Origin: Akkermansia muciniphila
Lineage (GTDB): Bacteria; Verrucomicrobiota; Verrucomicrobiia; Opitutales; Opitutaceae
Reading direction: 5' to 3'
Length of the DNA stretch: 36,323 nucleotides
Assembly: GCA_945874545.1 (NCBI GenBank)
Contig: CAMCHD010000003.1
Span: 1-36,323, forward strand
Shown: positions 8,488 to 16,054 of the stretch, piece by piece
Layout of the letters: each line of letters opens with the position of its first letter
How positions within the stretch are numbered: position 1 is the first letter of the stretch
Position numbers and translations under genes: made by a program
The notes under the pieces: model-generated
The model's input: the letters and a program-made list of their open reading frames with translations, nothing else
Database searches by the model: none
What the model was told of the DNA's origin: nothing

Positions 8488-9204
8488 TCAGGGCGCGTCG
8501 CGCAGGGCTTCAAGAAAAGGCGTGAGCTCGGCGATCTGCGGATAGGTGATGTCGTGTTTGGCGAAGGTGGCGAAGTCGCCGAGCGCGAAGGCCGCGCCGG
8601 TGCGGCCATGGCCTATCTCGACCTTCGCGACGGCGGCGTAGAGCTTTTTCGCGGCCTCCAGGTTGCCGGAAAACGCCAGGCCGTGGGCGAGGTTAATGCG
8701 GTGGATCGGCGCGGCAGGCTCGACGGCCAGGCCGAGCGCAGCCTCGGCCACGACACGCGCCGGATTCTTCATGTAGAGATACAGCTCGGCGGTGTAGGCG
8801 CGGTAGTGGGCGAACTCGGGGTCGAGCCGGATCACCGTCGAGTAATCGGCCTCGCAGGCGGCGTAGTTTTTCTCGATCAGGCGGTAGGCCAGGTCGCCGC
8901 GATAGAGGATGGCGCGAACATTGAGCGGATCGACCTCGACCGCCTTTTTGAAATCGGCGGCGGACAGCGCGCGGTGTTCCGGCACGCCCGAGTAGAGGTA
9001 GGTGAAGGCGCGCTCCAGGTAGGCATCGCCCGAGGCGGGCTGCAGGGCGATAAGCGCGGTGCCGAGTTCGACCGCGCGTGTGACTTCCTTGGCCGAGCGC
9101 GCGGCGCGAGCCTCCAAGAGCATCGCGACGGGTTCGGCGGCGTAGGCGATCGCGGGCCACCAGACGAGCAGCGCGAGAAACCGACGGAGGCGAAGTGTTC
9201 GCAT
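8488..9204 (-). CDS. Exported TPR-repeat protein (paralog 3), in the aminohydrolase operon
   Basis: The ATG at 9204 gives a textbook signal peptide ('MRTLRLRRFLALLVWWPAIA', cut near 'YAAEP'). An in-frame GTG at 9222 would overlap the upstream aminohydrolase stop as GTGA and is an alternative start. The mature protein, about 215 residues, is TPR-like, for example 'ALIALQPASGDAYLERAFTY' and 'TVIRLDPEFAHYRAYTAEL'. Its end ('IHRINLAHGLAFSGN', 'FALGDFATFAKHDITYPQIA') matches the two TPR proteins at 807-2679. It sits directly after the three exported aminohydrolases and 9 bases before the Amidohydro_2 gene, so it is very likely co-expressed. A role in organising those periplasmic enzymes is plausible but unproven. 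Confidence 0.82.
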   Translation of the reverse strand: MRTLRLRRFLALLVWWPAIAYAAEPVAMLLEARAARSAKEVTRAVELGTALIALQPASGDAYLERAFTYLYSGVPEHRALSAADFKKAVEVDPLNVRAILYRGDLAYRLIEKNYAACEADYSTVIRLDPEFAHYRAYTAELYLYMKNPARVVAEAALGLAVEPAAPIHRINLAHGLAFSGNLEAAKKLYAAVAKVEIGHGRTGAAFALGDFATFAKHDITYPQIAELTPFLEALRDAP

Positions 9205-9218
9205 GGGACGCGGCCGAC

Positions 9219-10679
9219 TCACGGCATGGCGATGGTGAGTCGATTCTCGGCCGCAAGGCGGGCCACGCGGGTATCCACCTCACGGCGCAGGAGGGCCTCG
9301 TCCTGCTTGAGGTGGCGCTCGCCGTCCACCACCAGCTCGCCCCCGACATAGACCTGCTTCAGGTTGCGCAGGCCGCAGGCGAGCACATAGGTGCCGATCA
9401 CGTCGTGCACCGGGCCTGTGTCGGGCGCGCGCGGATCCACAAGGATGAAGTCGGCGAACTTGCCGGGCTCGAGGCTGCCGACCCGGTCCGCAACCCCGAG
9501 CACCTCGGCGGTGCTGAGCGTGTGCAGATGCAGCATGTGGTAGGTGGACATGGCCTTGGCGTCTTTGTATTTCGTGCGGATCAACGCCATTCCGATGCGC
9601 AGATTTTGAAACGGGTCGGAGATATCGGTGCAGGACTGGTCGTCGAGACCGACCGCCACCTTCATGCCCATGGCCTCGTAAAGCGGAATGTCGGCGACTC
9701 CAGAGGCGAGGCGCGAATTCGAGGTGGGTTGCCAGCACATGTGCGCCCCGGCCTTGGCCGCGCGGCGCACGAGGTCGGGCGTGGTCTGGATGAAGTGGCC
9801 GAAGATAAAGTCGGGCCCGAGTGCGCCGGCTTCCTCATACCAGGCGAACTTGGCCTGTTGGTCCGTCACCCGCTCGGGCGACTCGAGAAAGTGGGACTGG
9901 TTGATCAGGCCGAAAGTGCGCATGGCGCGGACCTCGAGGTCGGCGGTGGCCTTGGTGGGCGCACGCTGAAGACCGCCGGAGATGGCCATCTTTAACAGGT
10001 AGGGATTATCGGACTGGGTTTCCTTCACCCAGGCGACCAGCCTCCCAAGACGCTCGATCACCTCATCGTGGGTTCCGAACTCGGGCAAACCGACGCTGTT
10101 GACGAAGCGCAGGCGGGCGTCGGTCTTGGCTTTGATCTGATTTTCCTCGAAGGGTCCGGGTTTGAGCACAGGGGGCGGCACCTTTTCGCCGAGCCCGACG
10201 GCGGGCGTGCCGAGCGAGCCCGAATCGGTGAAGTCGTAGGCGGTGGTGATGCCGTTGCGCAGGAAATCCACCGAACCGTGAAGCGAGAACCAATACATGT
10301 CCTCGGCGGTCGCCCCGCGGGTGAAAGGGCCAAAGCCATTGACCCAGCCGTAAAGTGTCTGGTCGGTGGCCAGGCCGCGCAGAGGGCTCATGTAGATATG
10401 GCTGTGGCCGGAAAGAAACCCGGGGCCGATGATCTTGCCAGCGGCGTCGATCACACGGTCCGCCGCGTGGCCGGCGGGAGCGGCGCCGGCGGCGAGAGCG
10501 GTGATGCGGCCGTCGCCGCCAACCGTGAAGTAGCCGACGTAGGGCTTTTCCTCGCCGCGCTTCATGGTGATGAGCATGGCGTTTTTGACCAACAACGCGT
10601 CGGCGGCGAAGGCCGAGCCGGAGAGGCCGAGAAGGACCGTAAGGAGCGCGAGGGCGCGGTAGAGCGGAACGATTTTCAT
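9219..10679 (-). CDS. Exported COG0402-type aminohydrolase (array member 3)
   Basis: The product has 486 residues and a signal peptide ending about residue 25 ('LSGSAFAAD'). It is a TIM-barrel amidohydrolase of the deaminase branch that includes GuaD, SsnA and MtaD. Metal and catalytic positions are present: His92 and His94 in 'GHSHIYMSPLRG', His263 and Glu266 in 'NQSHFLESPER' (the HxxE pair that shuttles protons in deaminases), His295 in 'FGHFIQTT', and Asp346 in 'VGLDDQSCTD'. The family hydrolyses C-N bonds of purines, pterins or triazines, usually in the cytoplasm; export is unusual. It is third in a tandem of close paralogs. Its ATG overlaps the upstream stop by 4 bases. The variant 'DDQSC' after the metal aspartate differs from the usual 'DGxAS' and is shared by all three array members. 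Confidence 0.9.
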   Translation of the reverse strand: MKIVPLYRALALLTVLLGLSGSAFAADALLVKNAMLITMKRGEEKPYVGYFTVGGDGRITALAAGAAPAGHAADRVIDAAGKIIGPGFLSGHSHIYMSPLRGLATDQTLYGWVNGFGPFTRGATAEDMYWFSLHGSVDFLRNGITTAYDFTDSGSLGTPAVGLGEKVPPPVLKPGPFEENQIKAKTDARLRFVNSVGLPEFGTHDEVIERLGRLVAWVKETQSDNPYLLKMAISGGLQRAPTKATADLEVRAMRTFGLINQSHFLESPERVTDQQAKFAWYEEAGALGPDFIFGHFIQTTPDLVRRAAKAGAHMCWQPTSNSRLASGVADIPLYEAMGMKVAVGLDDQSCTDISDPFQNLRIGMALIRTKYKDAKAMSTYHMLHLHTLSTAEVLGVADRVGSLEPGKFADFILVDPRAPDTGPVHDVIGTYVLACGLRNLKQVYVGGELVVDGERHLKQDEALLRREVDTRVARLAAENRLTIAMP

Positions 10680-12160
10680 GGTTTGGAAAGGGGGGCGGCG
10701 GAAATTTTCGGCGAGGAAGCCGCGGACGCCGCCGCTCGCAGACGGTCGGTGCGGACGTCGATCTCGCGGCGCAGGGCCGGTTCATCCACATCCACGAGAC
10801 GAGGGCCGTCGGCCTTGAGCCGGCCGCCGACATAGACCTGCTTCAGGTTGCGCAGGCTCGTGGCGAGCACGTAGGTCGCGAGCGGCTCGTAGGTCGGGCC
10901 GGAATCGGGGTCGCGCGGATCGACCACGAGAAAATCGGCGAACTTGCCCGGCTCAAGGCTGCCCACATCACGCTCGATCCCCAACACCTCGGCCGAGCCC
11001 AGGGTGTGCAGACGCAGCATGTCGCGGATCGAGAGCGCGGCGGCGGACTTGTGCAGGCCGCGCATGGTGTAGAGGCCGATGCGCAGGTTCTGGAAGGGAT
11101 CGGCGACGTCGGTGCAGGACTGGTCATCCAACCCGACCGCGACCGGGATGCCGGCCTTTCGGTAACTCACGATATCGGCGATCCCGTCGGCCAGGCGGCC
11201 GTTGGAGGTGGGTTGCCAGCTCATCTTCGCGCCCGACGTGGCCACCGCCTTTACTATGGCATCGGTCACGTGAATAAAATGCCCGAAAATCAAGCGCGGC
11301 CCCAGCGCCCCGGCCTCCACATACCAGTCGAACTTCACCTGCTGCTCGGCCACGCGCTCGGGCGATTCCAAGAAGTGCGTCTGATTGAGCAGGTCGTAAC
11401 GCTCCATGTATTCCGCCTCCAGGTAGGCCGTCTTCTTGTCCGGCAGAAACTGCACCTCCCCGGAGATGGCCATTTTCAGGGCGAGCGGGCTTTCCGCCTT
11501 GCGCTTCGCGAAATGCGCCAGCGTCCGATCAAAACGCTCCCGCGTGGCCTCGGGCGTCGCCAATTCGACGATGGACACGCTGTCGATAAAACGCAGCCCG
11601 GCGACGATTTTCGCATCGATCTGGTTTTCCTCGAAAGGGCCGGGCGAGACATAGCCAGGCGCCACCACCTCGCCCGCCCCGACGGCGGGCGGACCGAAGG
11701 CACCCGGGTGGGTGAAATCGTAGGCGGTGGTCAGCCCGTTCCGCAAAAAATCGAGCGCGCCGTGGTAACTAAACCAATACAAGTCCTCGGCGGTGGCGTG
11801 GCGCAGATAACGATCCCACGACTCGAACCACCCGTAGAGCGTCTGGTCGTGGCCGAGGCCGCGCAAGGGGCTCATGTAGATATGGCTGTGCGCGGAGATA
11901 AAGCCCGGTGCGACGATCTGCCCGGAGACGTCGAGCAAGCGCGCGGCCGAGGCCAGAAGGTCGGCGGGGGGCTCGCCCGGTTCCAACGCGATGATGCGGC
12001 CGTCCATCCCCACCGTGAAATAGCCGGTAAACGAGTCCGGGCGCGCGTCCGCCACCGGGATCAAAAGCGCGTTTTTGACCAGCAGCTCGACTTTCGGGGC
12101 GGCCCGGCCCGCGCCGGCCAGCGCGAAAAAGGACAGGAGGAGGGCGACGGTGGTCTTCAT
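10676..12160 (-). CDS. Exported COG0402-type aminohydrolase (array member 2)
   Basis: The product has 494 residues, with signal peptide 'MKTTVALLLSFFALAGAGRA'. It shows the same deaminase-type residues as its neighbours: His91 and His93 in 'AHSHIYMSPLRG', His262 and Glu265 in 'NQTHFLESPERV', His294 in 'FGHFIHVT', 'MSWQPTSNGRLADG' (substrate loop), and Asp345 in 'VGLDDQSCTDVADPFQN'. It is clearly homologous along its whole length to the genes on both sides, so the array arose by tandem duplication. The differences are mostly in the segment between about residues 150 and 255, which could alter specificity. It overlaps both neighbours by 4 bases (ATGA), so one message and coupled translation are expected. 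Substrate unknown; aminated pterins or purines are the best guess. Confidence 0.9.
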   Translation of the reverse strand: MKTTVALLLSFFALAGAGRAAPKVELLVKNALLIPVADARPDSFTGYFTVGMDGRIIALEPGEPPADLLASAARLLDVSGQIVAPGFISAHSHIYMSPLRGLGHDQTLYGWFESWDRYLRHATAEDLYWFSYHGALDFLRNGLTTAYDFTHPGAFGPPAVGAGEVVAPGYVSPGPFEENQIDAKIVAGLRFIDSVSIVELATPEATRERFDRTLAHFAKRKAESPLALKMAISGEVQFLPDKKTAYLEAEYMERYDLLNQTHFLESPERVAEQQVKFDWYVEAGALGPRLIFGHFIHVTDAIVKAVATSGAKMSWQPTSNGRLADGIADIVSYRKAGIPVAVGLDDQSCTDVADPFQNLRIGLYTMRGLHKSAAALSIRDMLRLHTLGSAEVLGIERDVGSLEPGKFADFLVVDPRDPDSGPTYEPLATYVLATSLRNLKQVYVGGRLKADGPRLVDVDEPALRREIDVRTDRLRAAASAASSPKISAAPLSKP

Positions 12161-13695
12161 TTGGCGGCGACGAGCGGCGGGTGTTTTTCGTCGCAGACGC
12201 AGTCGGTAGCCGGGCTGACGGATACGGCCACGGGCTGGGCCGCGACCCTGGCGGCCGCCGCGCGCAGACGGTCGGTGCGGGTGTCGATCTCGGAACGCAG
12301 TTTCGCCTCGTCCACCCCGACGAGTGTCAGCCCTTCGACCTTCAGTTTTCCGCCCACATACACCTGCTTCAGGCTGCGCAGATCGCAGGCCAGCACGTAG
12401 GTGGCGAGAGCCTCATAAACCGGGCCGGTATCCGGCGAGCGCGGATCGACGACCAGAAAATCGGCGAATTTTCCGGGCGCGAGCGAGCCGACCTTGTCCG
12501 CGATGCCCAGCACCTCGGCGCTGCCCAGGGTGTGTAGGCGCAGCATCTCGCGGACGGAAAGCGCGGTCGCGTCCTTGTGGAAGGCCCGCGTGGTGTAGAG
12601 GCCGATTCGCATGTTTTGAAACGGATCGGGCACGTCGGTGCAGGATTGATCATCGAGGCCGACCGCGATGCGGATGCCGGCGTTCTTATACTTCACGATG
12701 TCGGCGTAACCATCGGCCAGCCGCCCGTTCGAGGTGGGTTGCCAGCTCATCGCCGCGCCGAACCTGGCGGTGGTTTCAAGGATGTAATCGTTGGTGTGGA
12801 TGAAATGGCCGAAAATGAACTTCGGGTTGAGAGCACCGGCCTCCACATACCAGTCGAACTTCACTTGTTGGTCCGCCACGCGGTCGGGCGATTCGAGAAA
12901 ATGGGATTGGTTGATCACATCGTGTTCCTTCGCGACCTCGGCCTCCAGGAAGGCGGTGCTCTTTTCGGGGAAAAACTGCACCGCACCGGAAATAGCCGTG
13001 CCCAGATATAGCGGGTCGGAACCATGGTTTCGGGCCGTGTGGGCCAGCAGGTCGCGGAAGCGCTGTTTGATCTCCTCCGGCGTTCCGACCGGCGTCAGGC
13101 CGACGGAGTTGTAGAAACGCAGGCCGGCGTCGGCCTTTCCTCGGATCTGGTTTTCTTGAAAAGGGCCAGGCTTGAGCCGCATCTGCGGCGCGGCTTCACC
13201 CGCGCCCATCGTGGGTTTCCACTCCTCGGTGCCGCCGTAGGTAAAATCATAGGCAGCGGTGACCCCATTGCGCAGGAAGTCCAGCGAACCGTGCAGTGTG
13301 AACCAATAAAGATCCTCTGCATTCGAATGCTTCAGGTAATTGTCCCAAGCACGAAACCAGCCGTAAAGCGTCTGGTCGTGGCCGAGTCCGCGCAGAGGAC
13401 TCATGTAGAGATGCGAGTGGGCGGAGACGAAACCAGGGGCAACGATCTTCCCCGCCACATCCAGGACGCGTTGCGCACCCGCGACCACTTCGGCGGGCGG
13501 CTCGCCGGGCTGGACGGTGAGGATGCGTCCATCGGCCGCCACCGTCATATGCCCCTGGAACGACGTCGGCTGGGCTGGATCGACCGGAATAAGGAGAGCG
13601 TTTTTGACCAGCAGGTCGACCGGCGCGGCAAAGGCCGGATACCAGAGGCCTGCCAAGATCAGGGCACGTGCGAGAACCAGAAGTGGGCGTTTCAT
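12157..13695 (-). CDS. Exported COG0402-type aminohydrolase (array member 1)
   Basis: This is the first gene of the minus-strand array, 512 residues. The signal peptide 'MKRPLLVLARALILAGLWYP' is followed by 'AFAAPVDLLV'. Key residues are His93 and His95 ('AHSHLYMSPLRG'), His265 and Glu268 ('NQSHFLESPDRV'), His297 ('FGHFIHTN') and Asp348 ('VGLDDQSCTDVPDPFQN'). It carries a C-terminal extension of about 20 residues beyond its paralogs, containing 'DCVCDEKHPP', a cysteine pair that might bind metal or form a disulfide in the periplasm. The promoter should lie in the 280-base divergent region shared with the pterin dehydratase gene, where an inverted repeat occurs at 13758-13779. It is predicted to deaminate a small heterocycle delivered by the TonB receptor; this is inference. 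Confidence 0.9.
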   Translation of the reverse strand: MKRPLLVLARALILAGLWYPAFAAPVDLLVKNALLIPVDPAQPTSFQGHMTVAADGRILTVQPGEPPAEVVAGAQRVLDVAGKIVAPGFVSAHSHLYMSPLRGLGHDQTLYGWFRAWDNYLKHSNAEDLYWFTLHGSLDFLRNGVTAAYDFTYGGTEEWKPTMGAGEAAPQMRLKPGPFQENQIRGKADAGLRFYNSVGLTPVGTPEEIKQRFRDLLAHTARNHGSDPLYLGTAISGAVQFFPEKSTAFLEAEVAKEHDVINQSHFLESPDRVADQQVKFDWYVEAGALNPKFIFGHFIHTNDYILETTARFGAAMSWQPTSNGRLADGYADIVKYKNAGIRIAVGLDDQSCTDVPDPFQNMRIGLYTTRAFHKDATALSVREMLRLHTLGSAEVLGIADKVGSLAPGKFADFLVVDPRSPDTGPVYEALATYVLACDLRSLKQVYVGGKLKVEGLTLVGVDEAKLRSEIDTRTDRLRAAAARVAAQPVAVSVSPATDCVCDEKHPPLVAAK

Positions 13696-13757
13696 GGGTT
13701 GTTGAGTGTGGGGACGGAAACCAGGGCGGGCGCGGGGACGGCATTGTCACGCGCGCA

Positions 13758-13779
13758 CCCGACGGCACGGAACGTCGGG
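13758..13779. promoter_or_regulatory. Inverted repeat in the divergent aminohydrolase/pterin-dehydratase promoter region
   Basis: A 7-base perfect inverted repeat, CCCGACG and CGTCGGG, separated by 8 bases, lies about 60 bases upstream of the first array aminohydrolase. The position suits an operator, but in GC-rich DNA a 7-base repeat can occur by chance. The rest of 13696-13975 shows nothing else that I can name. Confidence 0.35.
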
Positions 13780-13975
13780 CATACAACCGGGATAAACTCG
13801 AGCACCGGAAGCTCCGGGAAGGTGGCCGCGCGCGGAGGACATAGGAAGATCCACATACCCCCGTTAAGCTTACCCCGTGCAGGGCGCGTCTCGCGTCGTG
13901 GTGAGTTTGCACTTTCGTTGGGAGTTTACGGTAGCGGCGCGAGTCGCGCACGCCCGGTGCTCGCCGCGGCGACGT

Positions 13976-14407
13976 ATGAAAAAACACATGTTTGATTCTA
14001 TGATCGCCGCGGGCCTCCTCGCTTTCACGGGGTGCACATTTGCGGCGGCCGAATCCCTTCCGGAGATACAGCCTGTTTATGAGAAATTGAATCCCACCCG
14101 AACCAAATTGATGGAAGGCGATGAGCTGAAAGCCGCCCTCGCGGGATTGCCGGGCTGGGCCGAAAAAGACGGGCATCTGGTCCGTCTGTATTCATTTCCC
14201 ACCTACTCGGATGCGGTGGCATTCATCGTGCGCATCTCGCATCCCCTGGAGGCGCTGGATCACCACGCGGACCTCCGCAATGTCTACGGCAAGGTGTATG
14301 TCGCCTTTACCACCCACGACCAGGGAAACCGCATCAGCGACCTCGACTTCAAGGCAGCCCGCGCGGTCGAGGCGATCGCGGCCACATTCCCGCAGAAAAA
14401 ACCCTGA
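13976..14407 (+). CDS. Exported pterin-4a-carbinolamine dehydratase (PCD/DCoH/PhhB-like)
   Basis: PCD dehydrates 4a-hydroxytetrahydropterin, normally in the cytoplasm to recycle the cofactor of aromatic amino-acid hydroxylases. The 143-residue product begins at ATG 13976 with a leader, 'MKKHMFDSMIAAGLLAFTGC'; Cys20 could be a lipid-attachment site, though the Phe-Thr-Gly-Cys box is not ideal. The mature part matches the family: 'EGDELKAALAGLPGWAEKDG', then 'LDHHADLRNVYGKVYVAFTT', with the histidine pair His96-His97, the third histidine His114 and Asp115. The catalytic set is therefore intact. Thirteen bases downstream starts an exported aminohydrolase, so the two are probably one transcription unit. 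No aromatic hydroxylase is in the window. An exported PCD beside exported deaminases suggests pterin chemistry in the periplasm; the family is fairly sure, the role is inferred. Confidence 0.85.
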   Translation: MKKHMFDSMIAAGLLAFTGCTFAAAESLPEIQPVYEKLNPTRTKLMEGDELKAALAGLPGWAEKDGHLVRLYSFPTYSDAVAFIVRISHPLEALDHHADLRNVYGKVYVAFTTHDQGNRISDLDFKAARAVEAIAATFPQKKP

Positions 14408-14420
14408 GTCGCGGAACACC

Positions 14421-15860
14421 ATGCCGCGCATTTATTTCACCTTCCTTTTCCGCCTGGTGCCCACGCTCGTCCTTGCGGCCAGCATCCTGCTCCCGATCAT
14501 TGCTAAGGCCAAGCCGGCGCGGCTGGTCGTCACCAACGCGCTGCTCCTCACCCTCGCCGATGGCGACAAGACGCCGTTTCGCGGCCACCTTGTCGTCGCA
14601 CCCGACGGCACCATCGCCGCAATCGGCCCCGGCGAACCCGAGTCCGGCGCCTGGACGGCGGCGGAGACGATGGAAGCCAACGGCCGGTGGATCATGCCTG
14701 GATTCGTCTCGGCGCACAGCCACCTCTGGCAGAGCGCCTACCGCGGCCTTGCTTCCGATCAAACGCTGATGGGCTGGGTGGATGCGCTCTACCTGAAACG
14801 CGCGATGCGGGCACCGCCGGAGGACTTTTATTGGTTCACGCTGCACGGCGCCCTCGACCACCTGCGCCACGGCATCACCGGGGCCTATAACTTCAACTAC
14901 GGCGGCTGGCGCGAAGGCGATTTCGCCCGCGAGCAATTTCGCGCCGAGGTCGCCAGCGGGATTCGTTTTGTCCACGGCTACAACGTCGGCCGCATGGACG
15001 GCGACAGGACGGTGGAAGCCGCCACGACGCGATTGCGAGCGTTTTTGGCCTGGATCGAAACCCAACGCGCCACCTCGCCGGGCTTGTTATCGGTGATGCT
15101 CAACGGCGCCGCCGCCTTCACCAACGGACCGGAGCAAAGCCACCTGGAGAGCGCTCTCATGCGCCAGTTCGGACTCGGCAACCACCTGCACTATCTGGAA
15201 TCGCCACCCGAGAAATGGGAGGAGCAGGCGAGGTTCCGCTGGTTTCTCGACGCCGGACTCGTGACGGACAAAGTCATCTTCGGCCACTTCATCCACGTGA
15301 CCCCGTTTATCCTTGAAGAGACGGTCAAGGCGGAGGCGGGGATGAGCTGGAACCCGCTCTCGAACGGCCGGCTCGCGTCGGGCACGCCCGACATCGTCGG
15401 CTATCGCAAAGCCGGGCTACGTATCGGCCTCGGGGTGGACGGGCAGGCCAGTGCCGACATCGCCGACCCTTTTGAAAACATGCGGGCCGGCCTTTATGCG
15501 GTCCGGGCACGCGAGGAGGACGCCACCGTTCTCTCGCCTTACCAGGTCGCACGCATGCATACTCTCGGCGCAGCCGAGGTGCTTGGTGCCGAAAGCCGAA
15601 TCGGTAGCCTGGAAACCGGCAAACAGGCCGATTTTCTTGTGCTCGATCCTGGGGATTTCGGCCCGATTTTCGATCCGTGGGCCTCCCTGGTTTTCGTCGG
15701 CACGACCCGACAAATCGTGGAGGTCAGGGTGGGCGGAGAGTGTCTCGTGCGCGACGACCAACCGGTCCGACATGATTGGGCCAACCTTCGCGCCGAGGTG
15801 GCAAAACGAGTCGCGACCAACATTACCCTCGGGCCGATTCCCTCGAATCACTCGCACTAG
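14421..15860 (+). CDS. Exported COG0402-type aminohydrolase (divergent fourth paralog)
   Basis: The product has 479 residues from ATG 14421; the frame is open further upstream but only as a shadow of the PCD gene. A hydrophobic leader ('VPTLVLAASILLPIIAKAKP') should export or anchor it. The metal and catalytic residues are His99 and His101 ('AHSHLWQSAYRG'), His257 and Glu260 ('LHYLESPPEKW'), His289 ('FGHFIHVT') and Asp340 ('LGVDGQASADIADPFENM'). Here the metal aspartate is followed by the canonical 'GQAS', unlike the 'DQSC' of the three array members, so it may have a different substrate or represent the ancestral type. It lies between the PCD gene (13-base gap) and the TonB receptor on the same strand, which links uptake and periplasmic deamination. 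Confidence 0.9.
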   Translation: MPRIYFTFLFRLVPTLVLAASILLPIIAKAKPARLVVTNALLLTLADGDKTPFRGHLVVAPDGTIAAIGPGEPESGAWTAAETMEANGRWIMPGFVSAHSHLWQSAYRGLASDQTLMGWVDALYLKRAMRAPPEDFYWFTLHGALDHLRHGITGAYNFNYGGWREGDFAREQFRAEVASGIRFVHGYNVGRMDGDRTVEAATTRLRAFLAWIETQRATSPGLLSVMLNGAAAFTNGPEQSHLESALMRQFGLGNHLHYLESPPEKWEEQARFRWFLDAGLVTDKVIFGHFIHVTPFILEETVKAEAGMSWNPLSNGRLASGTPDIVGYRKAGLRIGLGVDGQASADIADPFENMRAGLYAVRAREEDATVLSPYQVARMHTLGAAEVLGAESRIGSLETGKQADFLVLDPGDFGPIFDPWASLVFVGTTRQIVEVRVGGECLVRDDQPVRHDWANLRAEVAKRVATNITLGPIPSNHSH

Positions 15861-15984
15861 ACGATCGAAAGCCGCCCGCCATGAATCCCGCACATGCCGC
15901 GTGCCCAATTTTCCTTTCTCCGGCAATAAACACCATCGGCCAGCGTCAAACCGGCATCTCATCTGCGAAGACAAACCCCGAAAC

Positions 15985-16005
15985 TGTCGTGGAATTTCCA
16001 CGACA
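15985..16005. promoter_or_regulatory. Near-perfect palindrome upstream of the TonB receptor
   Basis: TGTCGTGGAA and TTCCACGACA form a perfect 10-base inverted repeat around a single T, ending 49 bases before the receptor's ATG. No T-run follows, so it is not a terminator. It may be an operator for a dimeric repressor or activator, or, if transcribed, an 8-base-pair hairpin with an AATTT loop in the leader. No cognate regulator can be identified from the window. Confidence 0.55.
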
Positions 16006-16054
16006 CAGGGACAAAGCCGCCACGGCTCCAGCAAACCAAAATCCAACAAACAAA

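Noticed and set aside
11006-12400. 464-residue open frame opposite the second array aminohydrolase
   Set aside because: It crosses two real genes in antisense and lacks any family signature.
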